NCBI GenBank assembly: GCA_031254645.1
Contig: JAIRUA010000015.1
Location: 1-48,150 of the forward strand
From: Dysgonamonadaceae bacterium
GTDB taxonomy: Bacteria; Bacteroidota; Bacteroidia; Bacteroidales; Dysgonomonadaceae
DNA: 48,150 bases
Direction of reading: 5' to 3'
Both the position numbers and the translations under genes were made by a program. The notes beneath the pieces are model-generated. The model made no database searches and was not told the DNA's origin. It saw only the letters and a program-made list of their open reading frames with translations. Below, in pieces: positions 7,355-17,900 of the stretch. Within the stretch, counting starts at the first letter, position 1. Each line of letters begins with the position of its first letter.

Positions 7355-9307
7355 TTAGTTTGCTCTCCATCCTGGATTTTGTTTTAAATTCTCATTCAAA
7401 GTGAGCTGATCAATCGGTATAGGCCAATAGTAGCGATAGTCGCTCCAGGGTAATGTTCCCATATTTACATTTACATCACGTGGGTAGGCAATCAAGAAAC
7501 CGTCTTGATCAACAAAAACATCGTTACCAATTCTTGCTTGTTGTGCTGTAATTCTGTTGGCACCTGTGCCTGTACCTTGTGCGTTGCTGCCATCGTAAAG
7601 TTTCTGTTTTTCTGCCGTAAATTTCATGCCGCGTAAAGGTACGGTAAGCAGGTTTCCGGCTTTCCAGCGCATCAAGTCATCATAACGGCGACCTTCTATT
7701 GCCAATTCTACACGACGTTCTCTGCGGATTTCACGTAAGATGGGCGATACCGTATAATCCAATTTTTCGGCATAGATAGCATCCAAACGTGGGTCGGCAG
7801 GAATATTGCCCATACTGAGTTTCGCATTTGGATATTTTGTGAAATCAAAACCTGCCCGTTCTCTCAGCTTGTTGACTGTTCGGTCTAAATCAGCATCAGT
7901 AAGTATGCCCAACTCAGCTTTCGCTTCTGCCAGCATTAACAATACTTCGGCGTAGCGGAACATAATGGCTGTTTGTCTTCCCTGTGTTACCGCATCGTAT
8001 TCTACCGGATCACCCATAAAGTGTTTGATTACCCAATATCCTGTAACAGTGCTTCCCGCTCCGCTGAAAACGATTGGCGGATAAGTAATACCGAATCTGT
8101 CTCTACTCATCAAACCACCGTCGGCGATTGATGCAATGGTCATAAATTCGCCCGGACGTGCTACTGTTTGGCGCAAGCGATTATCGCGATTGTTCAATTC
8201 CGCCCACATCCCATCATATCCCTGGAATAACGGATTGGTTACAAAATTGCCGGGAGTTCCACCGGTATAAATCGGCTGTCCGTCTTCCATCAAATACTCA
8301 TCAACAAGACTGCGTGTAGCGCCTTTGGAATAACGTGCTGCGTTTTGAACGTGATAACGTTGCGTTGCGTGTCCCACCTGTGTGCCATTGTACTCTCTTG
8401 CTAAAATCGCTTCTCTGTTACCATCGGTAGAAGGATCTTGTTTGAATGTAAACAGTCGCCAATAAGGGTCGGTGCCTGCATTGTATAATTCGTAACGATC
8501 TTTCGCGATAATTTTCTCACAAGCATCAATGCACTCTTCCAACCATCTGCGCCAATCGGTTAAGCCGAGGTCTGTATGATATTTGCGGAAAGTACCTTCG
8601 TACAGTGCAATATGTGCTTTCAAGAAAAGAGCCATATCCTGATTGATGCGTCCGGTGGGTACACGTCCGTTGTCTTGTATGTGTTCGACTGAGTAATTGA
8701 TTGTCCAAAGCACCGAATCCATCACCTCTTTACGCGGTGTGCGAGGGGCATATAGTTCGGGCGAATCAATATTCATATCATACGTATACCAAGGCACATC
8801 GCCAAAAAGTTTTACTTTTTCGAAATAATCCCACGCTTTGAAGAAACGTGCTTCTGCCGCCCATTTGTTCAGTGCCGCCGGATCGTTTACCGAGCCTTCC
8901 GCTTGATGATAGTTGCGTAAGAAGTAATTTACCCGGCGCAAGTTACCCCAATCCCAACCTGAGTTTCCACTTTGTGGGGTATTAAATGTTCCGTTCATAC
9001 GAGCGTTTGCTCCACCCGTATGTACCATATTGTCGGATCTGAGATCGTTGTGTAAAATCGGACTGCCAATGATATCAAATGGGTATCTTCTATCATCAGA
9101 CCAACCTCTTCCGTGACCAATAAGGTATCTGTCATATAATTGATTGAGGAAAAAAGGTAAATCACCCTCATTTTTAAGAAAAGCCCCTTCCGATAAATCA
9201 ACAATCGGATCTTGCTGCATAAAATCATCGTTACACGCCGGAAGCAAAAGCAACCCTACGATGCACAACAAAATGCAGTATTTTATGTTATTTGTTATTT
9301 TATTCAT
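7355..9307 (-). CDS. SusD/RagB-family outer-membrane lipoprotein (PUL 1)
   Basis: SusD-like proteins are lipoproteins that cap the SusC transporter and bind the glycan at the cell surface. This one has 650 residues, with lipobox LLPAC (C25) followed by NDD, an acidic stretch like the lipoprotein surface-export signal. The N-terminal SusD-like region (about 30-260) contains typical AEARFFKAWDYFEKVKLFGD, and the C-terminal RagB/SusD region has AIMFRYAEVLLMLAEAKAE and RERRVELAIEGRRYDDLMRW. It ends with the usual W-P-IP...L-QNPGW. It is long for the family, mainly through extra loops between about 330 and 450. The start is 15 bases after the SusC-like stop, so the two are co-transcribed. Confidence 0.97.
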   Translation of the reverse strand: MNKITNNIKYCILLCIVGLLLLPACNDDFMQQDPIVDLSEGAFLKNEGDLPFFLNQLYDRYLIGHGRGWSDDRRYPFDIIGSPILHNDLRSDNMVHTGGANARMNGTFNTPQSGNSGWDWGNLRRVNYFLRNYHQAEGSVNDPAALNKWAAEARFFKAWDYFEKVKLFGDVPWYTYDMNIDSPELYAPRTPRKEVMDSVLWTINYSVEHIQDNGRVPTGRINQDMALFLKAHIALYEGTFRKYHTDLGLTDWRRWLEECIDACEKIIAKDRYELYNAGTDPYWRLFTFKQDPSTDGNREAILAREYNGTQVGHATQRYHVQNAARYSKGATRSLVDEYLMEDGQPIYTGGTPGNFVTNPLFQGYDGMWAELNNRDNRLRQTVARPGEFMTIASIADGGLMSRDRFGITYPPIVFSGAGSTVTGYWVIKHFMGDPVEYDAVTQGRQTAIMFRYAEVLLMLAEAKAELGILTDADLDRTVNKLRERAGFDFTKYPNAKLSMGNIPADPRLDAIYAEKLDYTVSPILREIRRERRVELAIEGRRYDDLMRWKAGNLLTVPLRGMKFTAEKQKLYDGSNAQGTGTGANRITAQQARIGNDVFVDQDGFLIAYPRDVNVNMGTLPWSDYRYYWPIPIDQLTLNENLKQNPGWRAN

Positions 9308-9322
9308 AATGATATCAATTGT

Positions 9323-12300
9323 TTAGAATGAAATTTGTGCTCCAAAAGCCATCGTTCTTTTTTGTGGATACTCGTCCGAAATCTGATCAGGGTCAAACAT
9401 ATTTGGAATAGCAGTAATATCAAAGATATTGAAGCCTGATACACTGAAACGTACTCGCTCAACACCTATTTTACGGGTCAAATCCTGTGGCAGCGTATAG
9501 CTGAGAACAGCTTGCTTTAAGCGAAGATATGCACCATTGATAATGTAGGCTGATGATACACTTGGTGTTGCACCATACATTGGGAATTTGGCGTCGGTGC
9601 GGTCGGGTTGCCACGAGCGGTCGTACATCCAACGAGATCCGGCTCCACCACCCCAATAAGCGTTGCTGCCAATCCACAAGTCTCTTTTGCCTATTCCTTG
9701 GAAGAAAACGTTGAGATCAAATCCTTTGTAAGCAATATCACCGGTAATGCCAAAACGATAGCGGGGCGAATTGTTACCGAGAAGTTTTCTGTCTCCCGGA
9801 TTAGCCAATGTATTATCTCCTTGATTAATAATGCCATCTCCATTTAAATCTTTGTACCACAGGTCTCCGGGCCAAAATGTAGAGCCAGGTGCTTGCGGAC
9901 CATCGAATAACCAAGCGCCGGGTGTACTAGGGTTTGGTCTTAAATCAGACTCTTGCAAAATGCCACCTGTTTCGTATCCCCAAATGTTACCTGTGTACAT
10001 CCCATCATACAGTGTGGTCAAAAGTTTGTTTGGGTTACCGGCAAATGAAAGTACTTTCGTACGTTCGTCAGATAATACCAAACCCGCTCTGTAAGTGATG
10101 CCATTTGGTAATCTTTCACGCCAATTTAACGATAACTCCCAACCGTAAGATTCCAATTCGCCACTGTTCATCAATGGCGCGGCTGCACCCAATACATCGG
10201 GATATGGGATTTCACCTTGAATCAAGATGTCTGTTACTTTTCTTCTGTATATATCAAACTCAGCTTGAAGTCTGCCTTTCAAAAAATGTGTTTCAACACC
10301 AAAGTTGGTGGTCGTTGCTTTTTGCCAAGTAAGCGTTGGCGACACCAAGCCGGGTACTTCTACCTGTGTACCTAACTTTCCACCGAAAATATAATTTGCC
10401 GAACCTGTGCTCATTGTTTCCTGATATGGGTAGTTTCCACCCGGTTGGCTTCCCAATCTACCCCACGAGCCGCGTAATTTCATATGCGACAACACGGGTT
10501 GCGCAAACTCCATAAAACCTTCTTGCGAAATATTCCAGCCGGCAGAGAACGAAGGGAAGAATACAAAACGCTCTCTTGGTGTGAAGCGCGAACTACCATC
10601 ATAACGTGTATTCATTTCGAGCATATACTTGTTGTCATACGTATAGTTTACACGACCGAAAACACCACGCGCAGTACGTCTGTACGCACCTACTGATTGT
10701 GTATGCAGTGTGCGGTCTTCGGCAGCATTCGGATTTTGAATGTCGGGCGAGAACAGACCGCGTAGGTCTATCACCATCTGTCTGTAATCCAAATATTCTT
10801 GACTAAAACCGAAAACAGAAGAGAGTCGATGCTTTTCGGCAAACGTTTTACCGAAATCAAGGTAAGCATTCACCAAATAACTTTCGGTGCGGTTTGTTTC
10901 CAAACGAGCTCTGTTATCTTGGGCTTCTGCCTGTTCCGATACGATAGTTGTCCAACTTGTTGTAATGTATTGGTGTCTCGGACTTCTGCGATTGAGTTCT
11001 ACCGATGAAGGCGTGAACGACAGGTCGGCTCTTGCTGTCAATACACCGGGTAAAATAGTAAATGAAGGCGATATTGACATTGCGTAGCTTTGGCGCAACG
11101 ATGTTGCTCTTGCGCCGTAGCTCAACCACGAAAGAATGTTATCAGTATATACATTCGGCATCGGGTCGTTTGGTCCCGTCATCAATGGCATATTGATGTT
11201 TTTATTTGTTTCATTACGCATTGCCGCCCAAAGATTACCTTTTCCACCTACCAAATAAGGGTGTTCATAAGTAGTACGATTGTAATTAAATCGTCCTTCC
11301 ATATTGAATCTGTCGGTTACTTTGGCGTTTACACGCATCATCACGTTGTAGCGATTGAACTCATCGTTGTTGATTTTGTACAAACCTTCTTCGGTTTGAT
11401 AACCGAAAGAGAAGAAGTAGCTGATTCTGTCAGAACCACCCGATACATTCAAATTGTGTTTTTGTGTGGGTGCAGATCTGCGCACGAGAAGGTCGTAAGG
11501 ATTCATATTGGCAACCCAAATAATTTGGTTACCTTCCATTATCCAAGCATTTTCGGGTGTTGGGTTAGCCATATAATTTTTCATTGCTTCCAACTTGCGC
11601 TCTTCCAACGAAGCTACGGTGCCGCCCGGCGATCTCCAACGGGTTCTGTTCATACTTGCTTCCTGTAAAGTAACGGCATCAAGAATGTCAGGTAGAGCAG
11701 AAGGACTGTCAAACGAGAGATCGTAACTGTAACTCACCTTTCCTCTTTGATTAAATTTTCCCGATTTGGTGGTAATCAACATCACACCATACGTAGCCCT
11801 TGTACCATAGATAGCAGCAGCTGACGCGTCTTTGATAACAGTCATACTTTCGATATCGTTCGGGTTCATTTGGTTGAGTAGTTCGGCACTATACTCCACA
11901 CCGTCCACCAAAATAAGCGGCGAACCTCTTTGTACAACCCACTCATTGTTTTCACGTCCGAGAGATGTTCCTCCACGGATATTGAAATTTGGGATTGTGT
12001 TCGGTGCTCCACTCGAAATAGTAACGTTAAGGTTGGGAACTACACCCTGCAACGCTTGTCCGATATTGGATACCGGACGGTTTTCGAATTGTTCCGCACC
12101 TACCACAGTAATCGCTCCGGTAAGGTTTACTCTTCTTTGAGAAGCGAACCCAACTACTACCACTTCGTCAAGACCAACAAAGTCTTCCACCATTGAAATG
12201 GCGAGAGATGTGCGTCCTGCCACATCAACAGTCTGCGTTACATAACCGATGTAAGAAAACACAAGGCGACTGTTTGAAGGAACGGTGATGGTAAATTCAC

Positions 12301-12523
12301 CATCAATGTTCGTAATAGTACCATTGGTTGTCCCCACTTGGGTTACATAAGCACCAATTACAGGTTCGTTATCGGTTGATGAGATAACCGTACCTCTAAC
12401 TGTAACACTATTTTGCGCCATCAGCCCCATTGTGCCGAATGACAGGCAAAATAGCAGTAAAAGTAAATGAGTGTGTTTGCTCATTGCTTTTAGAGTGCTT
12501 TTTGTTTTGTAAATTTTATTCAT
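9323..12523 (-). CDS. SusC/RagA-family TonB-dependent glycan transporter (PUL 1)
   Basis: An outer-membrane TonB-dependent receptor that imports oligosaccharides with its SusD partner. From ATG 12523 it has 1066 residues: a signal peptide (to about residue 37, LMAQ), a carboxypeptidase-D-regulatory-like domain (about 42-125), a TonB-box-like LDEVVVVGFASQRR, the plug (about 135-245, with DIESMTVIKDASAAAIYGTRA), and a 22-strand barrel ending in aromatic F. There is no STN domain, so it should not signal through an anti-sigma factor. The longer reading to 12571 starts with TTG, overlaps the promoter and lacks a sensible leader. ATG 12484 (MSKHTHLLLL) is an alternative start. A -7 box and the 42-bp direct-repeat element lie upstream (12554-12622), so this gene begins its own transcription unit, followed by SusD and the Ig/discoidin lipoprotein. 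Confidence 0.96.
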   Translation of the reverse strand: MNKIYKTKSTLKAMSKHTHLLLLLFCLSFGTMGLMAQNSVTVRGTVISSTDNEPVIGAYVTQVGTTNGTITNIDGEFTITVPSNSRLVFSYIGYVTQTVDVAGRTSLAISMVEDFVGLDEVVVVGFASQRRVNLTGAITVVGAEQFENRPVSNIGQALQGVVPNLNVTISSGAPNTIPNFNIRGGTSLGRENNEWVVQRGSPLILVDGVEYSAELLNQMNPNDIESMTVIKDASAAAIYGTRATYGVMLITTKSGKFNQRGKVSYSYDLSFDSPSALPDILDAVTLQEASMNRTRWRSPGGTVASLEERKLEAMKNYMANPTPENAWIMEGNQIIWVANMNPYDLLVRRSAPTQKHNLNVSGGSDRISYFFSFGYQTEEGLYKINNDEFNRYNVMMRVNAKVTDRFNMEGRFNYNRTTYEHPYLVGGKGNLWAAMRNETNKNINMPLMTGPNDPMPNVYTDNILSWLSYGARATSLRQSYAMSISPSFTILPGVLTARADLSFTPSSVELNRRSPRHQYITTSWTTIVSEQAEAQDNRARLETNRTESYLVNAYLDFGKTFAEKHRLSSVFGFSQEYLDYRQMVIDLRGLFSPDIQNPNAAEDRTLHTQSVGAYRRTARGVFGRVNYTYDNKYMLEMNTRYDGSSRFTPRERFVFFPSFSAGWNISQEGFMEFAQPVLSHMKLRGSWGRLGSQPGGNYPYQETMSTGSANYIFGGKLGTQVEVPGLVSPTLTWQKATTTNFGVETHFLKGRLQAEFDIYRRKVTDILIQGEIPYPDVLGAAAPLMNSGELESYGWELSLNWRERLPNGITYRAGLVLSDERTKVLSFAGNPNKLLTTLYDGMYTGNIWGYETGGILQESDLRPNPSTPGAWLFDGPQAPGSTFWPGDLWYKDLNGDGIINQGDNTLANPGDRKLLGNNSPRYRFGITGDIAYKGFDLNVFFQGIGKRDLWIGSNAYWGGGAGSRWMYDRSWQPDRTDAKFPMYGATPSVSSAYIINGAYLRLKQAVLSYTLPQDLTRKIGVERVRFSVSGFNIFDITAIPNMFDPDQISDEYPQKRTMAFGAQISF

Positions 12524-12553
12524 ACTTTTGATTGTTTTAAAATAAATCTGCCG

Positions 12554-12561
12554 TAAAAGTA
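12554..12561 (-). promoter_or_regulatory. -7 box of the susC-like gene
   Basis: The minus strand reads TACTTTTA (consensus TAnnTTTG). It lies exactly 19 bp from the edge of the 42-bp element at 12581, the same gap as at 14815 and 19059, and 31 bases before the ATG. Confidence 0.6.
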
Positions 12562-12580
12562 GTTTCTTCAAGAAAATGAG

Positions 12581-12622
12581 ACGTGTCTGTATGTCTCAAA
12601 TGCGAATCTGAACGTCTCAAGC
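12581..12622 (-). promoter_or_regulatory. Predicted HTCS/AraC-type operator upstream of susC (copy A)
   Basis: Read on the plus strand, two direct half-sites TCTG-TAT-GTCTCAA (from 12586) and TCTG-AAC-GTCTCAA (from 12607) repeat with a 21-bp period. The same 42-bp arrangement occurs at 14842 and 19086. The element abuts the place where a -33 box would sit, which is typical of a class II activator site. The binding protein is inferred to be the HTCS encoded at 14984-19003. Confidence 0.7.
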
Positions 12623-12669
12623 ATATAAAAGAACTTTGTTTTTATGTTAAAGTCGATTTTTTAACAATT

Positions 12670-14790
12670 TTATTTTGCATTCTTCAATCCCAACTGCGAA
12701 AATTGCATCGTACTTCCCGATGCGTGCCATTGGTCATAAGTCATTTTCAAATACCTGTATTTTACCGCAGCATCTAATTTCACTTCGTTTACTGTAGCAT
12801 TGGGGAGTTCCGTACTTTTAATAAGCGTAAACGTAACGCCATCATTGCTACTGTAAAACGTTACTGCTTGTGTATTCAGCCATGCATTGAAATTGCGATT
12901 GGTCAAAACCACAGAAGTAAATTCTATCTCTTTCTTGAAATCGACAGTTGCCCAGACCACATCGCCGGCAGGAATAGAAATACCCTCAAATGTACGTCCG
13001 GGTTTTATCAGCGACAAGAAGGTATTTGCGTTTCCGTCCACCAAATATTCCGGACGATTAGGGTCTGCTTGCGGAAGTTGGTGCGAAACCGTTACTTCCC
13101 ACGTGCCATCGCTGATAATATCTTCTGTTTCGAGCGTCCAGCCGGATGTAGCATTACCTACCAATTTATATACAATAGGTCGCAAGGTTGATGCACTGTT
13201 TCCGTTCTCCATTAATATGGTAACGTGTACTCTGTGGTCGAATGTGCGGTGACTTCGCTCTTCGATTGGAATGGTGATATCGAAAGTGTTGTCAGCTTTC
13301 GGTTTGGTTACAAATGCGACGCTTGCATAACCGGAAGAGCCGCCGGGAGACGATTCGGAAGATTCCAAGAAGCGAACAATTACGTCTGTTACCTTTTCGG
13401 AAGCGGTGAATGTTCCTTTCACAGTGCAATCGCCGCCATCTATAATTACATCGGTAATGTTTACGGAAGCGGTAGTTGTGTTATAAAAAGTTCTTTCAAC
13501 GCGAGAAGAAACTTGGCTCGTATTCAAAGTGGCAGCACTTGAATGCTGAAAAAATGTGGGTGTTTTGCCATACGTTTGATTGCCGGATCCCATCAGCGTT
13601 GTGCCGAAATCTCTGCTATTGTGCTGTGAACGCATATTTCCTACATGCGGCAAGTTCAATCCGTGGTGCATTTCGTGAAACAGTCCGCCTATCAAAGATG
13701 TTGTTAGGATAACCGGATTATTTGTTGATTGATTCGTGATGGGGTCAATGTTGTACATTTCGTGTGCCATTCCGGGAAAATCCAGTGCAAACGCCCATCT
13801 GCCCAATCCATAAAAAGGCGTATCGTCTATGCTTGCGTTTGTTGCCGATATTACAAGTGTGTGTACACTGTGGCGAGTTAAGCCGTGTGCGGCATACCAT
13901 TGGTTAATTTCGTCAATCATCGTTGAGCCGCCACCACCATACGGATAACCGGATTTTGGCATCGTTCCCCTTACTACAACTAAGTCCACCATACCGTTTT
14001 CATCTAGCGGAAGACCGAAACTTTTTGCCCCATATCCCCAATGCTCCATCCATTTCATCACAAAAAGCTGATGATTAAGCAACAATGTGCTGATACGTCT
14101 TCTATATCCCGGGTTTTCGTTTATATCCGCAGGAACAAAATATACAATATTCACTTTATACGGATAAAGATGATTGTTGGGGTCACCTTTCACATCGTAT
14201 AAAGCATCGGGATTTAGTCTTGATGTTACGAATACCGTGTTTGATTTGATGTTTTGATTTGCAGATTCAATGTAGAACGTACTTTGAGTTCTAAAGCCGG
14301 AGTAATTCAAATTATCGGTTTCGTCTTCCGTAACATTTTCTTTGATCTTCGTTTCAACGCTTATTGTAAACGTTGAAGATTTTAGGTAATCATACGAATT
14401 GTTGATCTTTTGGAATGAGACTTTTACGTTGTTGTTTTCCACTGTAATATTTACAGAAGATACGTTGCCTTGCTCATTAGTAACCGTGATATTATCTTTC
14501 GATAAGTCGAATATCTTATCGAAAGATTTTTCCAACGTGGGATTACTCCAATTAATGGATTTCTCATTGAAAACCAATTGGGAAGAAAACGTTAACACTT
14601 GATCGAACGTAGTCAGTTCTAATGTTCCTTGTCCGTTGATTGTTTTTGTCAGCTTGACATCGCTCAGTTGGGCGTATGTTGGCGGTACTATTGGTTCTTC
14701 CTCTATTCCGTTGTCTTTACAGGAAGAGAGACCGTACAACACAATTCCCAAAATGAGTAAAAAGTTAAGTTTGAATTTGTCTTTTGTCAT
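12670..14790 (-). CDS. Metzincin-type zinc metalloprotease lipoprotein with C-terminal discoidin-like domain
   Basis: A 706-residue lipoprotein from ATG 14790; the 14841 extension starts with TTG and is rejected. Lipobox LSSC (C24) is followed by KDNGIEEEP, acidic as in surface-export signals. The N-terminal about 200 residues form beta-rich domains I do not recognise. The catalytic part carries HEMHHGLNLPH (H372, E373, H376, H382), an HExxHxxNxxH site with Asn where most metzincins have Gly. Eighteen residues later LMGSG (M400) is a plausible Met-turn. Residues about 575-706 look like an F5/8-type carbohydrate-binding domain (LVDGNANTFL, FYSSNDGVTFTLI, YRYLKMTY). It sits between the HTCS and susC and has its own copy of the regulatory element. 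A surface glycoprotease or peptidase acting on glycosylated protein fits; the exact peptidase family is uncertain. It is not M60, which has a different motif. Confidence 0.85.
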   Translation of the reverse strand: MTKDKFKLNFLLILGIVLYGLSSCKDNGIEEEPIVPPTYAQLSDVKLTKTINGQGTLELTTFDQVLTFSSQLVFNEKSINWSNPTLEKSFDKIFDLSKDNITVTNEQGNVSSVNITVENNNVKVSFQKINNSYDYLKSSTFTISVETKIKENVTEDETDNLNYSGFRTQSTFYIESANQNIKSNTVFVTSRLNPDALYDVKGDPNNHLYPYKVNIVYFVPADINENPGYRRRISTLLLNHQLFVMKWMEHWGYGAKSFGLPLDENGMVDLVVVRGTMPKSGYPYGGGGSTMIDEINQWYAAHGLTRHSVHTLVISATNASIDDTPFYGLGRWAFALDFPGMAHEMYNIDPITNQSTNNPVILTTSLIGGLFHEMHHGLNLPHVGNMRSQHNSRDFGTTLMGSGNQTYGKTPTFFQHSSAATLNTSQVSSRVERTFYNTTTASVNITDVIIDGGDCTVKGTFTASEKVTDVIVRFLESSESSPGGSSGYASVAFVTKPKADNTFDITIPIEERSHRTFDHRVHVTILMENGNSASTLRPIVYKLVGNATSGWTLETEDIISDGTWEVTVSHQLPQADPNRPEYLVDGNANTFLSLIKPGRTFEGISIPAGDVVWATVDFKKEIEFTSVVLTNRNFNAWLNTQAVTFYSSNDGVTFTLIKSTELPNATVNEVKLDAAVKYRYLKMTYDQWHASGSTMQFSQLGLKNAK

Positions 14791-14814
14791 AATGTTATTT
14801 TTTGAAAACTGTTG

Positions 14815-14822
14815 TAAAGATG
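14815..14822 (-). promoter_or_regulatory. -7 box of the metalloprotease gene
   Basis: The minus strand reads CATCTTTA, 19 bp from the operator at 14842 and 25 bases before the ATG at 14790. It is nearly identical to the HTCS -7 box CATCTTTG. Confidence 0.55.
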
Positions 14823-14841
14823 GGAGTTTGCAAAAAAACAA

Positions 14842-14883
14842 ACGTGTCTGAGCATCTCAAATATGAGTATTATTGTCTCATAT
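14842..14883 (-). promoter_or_regulatory. Predicted HTCS/AraC-type operator upstream of the metalloprotease (copy B)
   Basis: On the plus strand, half-sites TCTG-AGC-ATCTCAA and TATT-ATT-GTCTCAT repeat with a 21-bp period. The second is degenerate in the TCTG part. The first nine bases, ACGTGTCTG, are identical to copy A. Confidence 0.65.
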
Positions 14884-14957
14884 TTAAGAAAAATGCGATA
14901 TTGATGTTAAAAAGAGGTGTTTTTAACAGTTTTGGGTGTGTTTTTTGGGTGTGTTTG

Positions 14958-14989
14958 CCGTAGAGACGAGGTATGCCTCGTCTCTACGG
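14958..14989. repeat. Perfect 14-bp hairpin overlapping the HTCS stop codon (dispersed palindrome)
   Basis: CCGTAGAGACGAGG and CCTCGTCTCTACGG pair perfectly around a TATG loop. The HTCS TAG stop lies inside one arm. A degenerate relative (TAGAGACATGGC-GT-GCCGCGTCT) occurs at 28520-28548. GTAGAGAC/GTCTCTAC palindromes of this kind are dispersed in many Bacteroidota genomes. It could serve as the HTCS transcript end, though no T-run follows on the minus strand. Confidence 0.6.
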
Positions 14990-17900
14990 AACGAACATTC
15001 TATTATCCATTCTCATTCCCCTATACTTCTTCTGATACTCCGACGGCGATACACCATACTCAGATTTAAAAATGCGCGAAAAAAACGAACGATTCGAAAA
15101 ACCAACTATCTGTGCAATTTCCGAAACATTTTTATCCGACTTGACAAGAAGTTTGACACTTGCATCCAAACGAACGAGCTTTATTAAATCGGTGGGAGAA
15201 AGCTGCGTTACTTCTTTCACTTTCCGATAAAAATTGGCACGACTCATACCCAATCCTTCACAAATATCGATAACGCTGAGGGCTTGGTTGGATATATTAG
15301 CTTTCAGAAACTCGATATATTTGATTACAAACTCATTTTTGTATTGCGCTTTGTCTATTCCTAAAACTTCCGGCAAGTGGTTATCGTTGTAAACGGATTT
15401 TATCTTTTCGCGGCTTTCAACGAGATTTTTGATGCGTACTTTCAGAAAATCAATGCTAAACGGCTTGGTAATATATGTGTCCGCTCCGGCATCGAATCCT
15501 TCCATTTTTTGATTTTCATCGGATTTTCCTGTCAATAAAATGATCGAAATATGTGAATATTTTGATGTTTTTTTCAAATAATCGCACAATGCTATTCCGT
15601 TCATTTCGGGCATCACGATGTCGCTGATGAGCAAATCGGGTATTTTTTGTTCGATAATTGAGAGTGCTTTTTTTCCGTTTTCGGCACGCAAAATGAAATA
15701 TGACGGTGATAATTTTTCTTCCAAATAATCGAGAATATCTATTTCGTTATCAACCAATAAAATGGTTTTCTTTGTTGTTTTATCTTGTTGCTCCATTAAG
15801 CTGTGCGCTTCTTGCTGTTTTTCCGACAACGAATAATTTGCCGGTTGTTTTTCCGTATCGGGGAGCAAAATGGCAAATGTTGAACCTACTTGCTCTTGGC
15901 TGTTTACTTTTATCAGTCCGTTGTGCTGTGTAACAATTGAGCGCACCAAACTTAATCCGATTCCTGTGCCGGATATCTGTTTATGCAAATCATTTCCAAG
16001 TTGATAAAACGGTTCAAAAATTACTTTTGATTCTTCTTCCGAAAATCCTTGTCCGGTATCGGCTACTTCGACCGAAAGATATTGATTGTCATTTTCTTGA
16101 ATGTTTTGCACTGTTATCGTAACAGTACCGCCCGACGGCGTAAATTTAAAAGCGTTGGACAGCAGATTCAGAAATACTTTTTCGATTTCCGTTTTATCAA
16201 AACAGACAATATAAAATGGGGGGGGTAATTTATTGATAATCAAAAAATTAATTTGTCTGCTTTGAGCTGTTTGTTGAAACGATTCGTATATTTCTTCGAT
16301 GAAAGAGTAGAAATTGAAAGATTTTTTATTCAAAATACTTTTTCCTGCTTCATATTTTTGAATATCCATCAGTTTATTAACAAGCTCGAGCATCTTGTTG
16401 GTGTTTTTTCTCATCTTTTGTAATGAATCCCTCACTTCCTGCGAAAATGAAGGTTTTCGGACTAGTTCATGCAATGGATTCATAATCAATGTAAGCGGCG
16501 TTTTCAGTTCGTGCGAAAAATTGGCATACATTCTCATTCGTTCATCGTGTAATTCTTTTAAGTTGTCTTGTTCTATTTGTTTGATCCGGATTTCGGATTT
16601 CAATTTGAGTCTGTTACGCTGGTATCTTTCGATGAAGAAAATAACTGATAACAAGAGAAATAGATAAATAGCATACGCCCAATTCGTTTGGTAAAAGGGC
16701 GATTCGACGTAAACGGATAAAGTGGTTTCTTCGGGATTCCAAACGCCATCATTATTCGATGCTCTTAGGCGAAAAGTGTAGTGTCCGGGGCGCAGATTGC
16801 TGTAATAAACCTCACGGCGATCCCCTACGTTGTGCCATACTTCGTCAATGTTTTCCATCTTTATCATATATCTGTTTCCGCTCGAATGTACGAAATTCAG
16901 AGCAGTATATCTGATTGTCAGATTGTTTTCGTTTGGATTCAATGTGATTGAATATCTCTTTTTTGTGTTACCATTGTCTTTTATTCTACATCTAATATCT
17001 TCATTATTAGATATGAGCGATGTTATAAAAATAGGTGGTATAATCGGGTTATTTATCAAGTTTTTGGGATTGAATGAGGCTACACCTCTGTTTCCCGGAA
17101 AATAAAGTGTGCCGTCGGAGGACACAGAAGCGGCATGCACTGTTAATTCTTGGAAAAAAGAGCCTGTTGGGCTGATACTGTAAAATCGTCCGTCATCTCG
17201 ATTTAATCGAAAAATATCATTTCCGGTGGCAGCCCATAGATTATTGTTTTTATCAATCACGAGGGAGCTTATAAAACTGTCTGTGATTCCATTTTCATAA
17301 CTGTACTGATTGATTAGCTGTAGATTATGGTCGAATCGAAACAACCCCATTCTTGTGGTAGAGATGTATATATACGAGGAATCCTTTACGATAGAAGATA
17401 TTACACCGATTTGTTCCTGTCCGCCCAACGGTATTCGAGTGTGAATGTGCTCAACGGTCAATTTGTTTTTGTCATATAAATAAATTCCTCCGTTGGATGT
17501 TCCAAGTATAAATACATTGTTGTTAAGTTCAAGTAAAGTTCTAATGGCAGGAAAGGTTTGCTTTTCACCATTACTATCCAGATAAAAAACGGTGTCCATT
17601 TTACCGTTTTCAAAAATCATTAGTCGGTCTCTTCCGCTTGTTGGTATCCACAATCGCCTCTTACTGTCCAATAACAAGGAATGGATTCCATATCTGTCGA
17701 AGTTATGGAGTAATTCATATCTTTGTTGTGAAATATAAAACTTATAAACTGCTCCCAAATGAGTGCCGCAATAAATGATATCTTCGTCAATTACGAGGGT
17801 TTTGAAAACATTCATTTCGCGATTTCCGGCGGATAGAGATCCTATTGGATACAATTTTTGTTCTGTCGTTTTCGGATTGTAAAAGAGCAATCCGCCGCCT

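Noticed and set aside
11090..11668. 192-codon plus-strand frame inside susC
   Set aside because: It is an antisense shadow of the transporter, with no leader and no recognisable domain.
12524..12571. Longer N-terminus of the susC-like protein starting at 12571
   Set aside because: The start would be TTG, and the extension covers the -7 box at 12554-12561.
14791..14841. Longer N-terminus of the metalloprotease starting at 14841
   Set aside because: The start would be TTG and lies upstream of the predicted transcription start; the lipoprotein signal begins at ATG 14790.
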